Shown: positions 63,979-64,000 of the stretch, one piece after another | How positions within the stretch are numbered: the first letter of the stretch is position 1 | Layout of the letters: every line of letters starts with the position of its first letter | NCBI RefSeq assembly: GCF_016862775.1 | Contig: NZ_BONP01000018.1 | Span: 1 to 64,000 of the forward strand | DNA: 64,000 bases | Direction of reading: 5' to 3' | Origin: Cellulomonas phragmiteti | Lineage (GTDB): Bacteria > Actinomycetota > Actinomycetes > Actinomycetales > Cellulomonadaceae | Notes under the pieces: model-generated | What the model was told of the DNA's origin: nothing | The model's database searches: none | What the model saw: only the letters and a program-made list of their open reading frames with translations | Position numbers and translations under genes: made by a program

Positions 63979-64000
63979 GCGCGCCCGCCGGCGGGCGCGC
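63979..64000. terminator. GC palindrome at right edge
   Basis: GCGCGCCCGCC and its exact complement run to the last base of the window, 7 bases after the small gene's stop. The downstream side is cut off. Confidence 0.5.

Overview
The window is a very GC-rich, gene-dense stretch of an actinobacterial chromosome, with coding frames strongly biased to G/C in third position. It looks like a member of the Micrococcales close to Cellulomonas or its relatives. That placement is inferred from the SteA/SteB, SepH, DUF3093, DUF3099, DUF3159, DUF3710 and DUF4193 families, the actinobacterial suf operon, and a secreted ricin-type/pectate lyase enzyme typical of plant-polymer degraders. About 65 protein genes cover nearly all of it. 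I saw no rRNA, tRNA, CRISPR array, IS element or prophage.

Layout. (1) 1-13235, plus strand: an N-truncated TPR protein, HAD phosphatase, a small protein, TlyA, NAD kinase, RecN, SteA, SteB, a MraY-like protein, MurJ, CTP synthase and a Nudix hydrolase. The order matches Mycobacterium Rv1691-Rv1700 except for the MraY-like and murJ genes added after steB. (2) 13403-19344, plus strand: a compact six-gene cassette encoding a GntA-like (YqcI/YcgG family) protein, a cupin, a flavin/[2Fe-2S] reductase, an ATP-grasp ligase, an MFS exporter and a second ATP-grasp ligase. It has its own promoter region and terminator and looks like an undescribed small-molecule biosynthetic cluster. This is the main novelty. 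(3) 19359-30060: heme A synthase, an ABC exporter, a hypothetical protein and the complete sufR-B-D-(Rieske)-C-S-U-T operon with a SufR-type operator (compare Rv1456c-Rv1466). (4) 30146-38701: a zinc metallopeptidase, the BioYMN biotin importer, an ABC-F protein, SURF1 with two small genes, FabG plus an InhA-type enoyl reductase, and a SixA phosphatase. (5) 38745-51927: SerB, divergent glgC/glgA, a hypothetical protein, a GyrA/ParC type II topoisomerase subunit, a GNAT/acyl-CoA synthetase fusion, DUF5998, an alkaline-phosphatase-like protein, thymidine kinase and SepH. (6) 52033-61927: a TRIC-type channel, SuhB-like phosphatase, DUF4193, DUF3093, Dut, DUF3710, an OB-fold protein, DUF3159, two TrkA/Ceo proteins, an APC permease and a TRAM methyltransferase (compare Rv2689c-Rv2701c). 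(7) 61989-64000: the pectate lyase and a 58-residue protein.

Two themes recur. Many genes begin 5-8 bases after a TANNNT -10 element, the signature of leaderless mRNAs. Many convergent gene ends share long, perfect GC hairpins without a T-tract.
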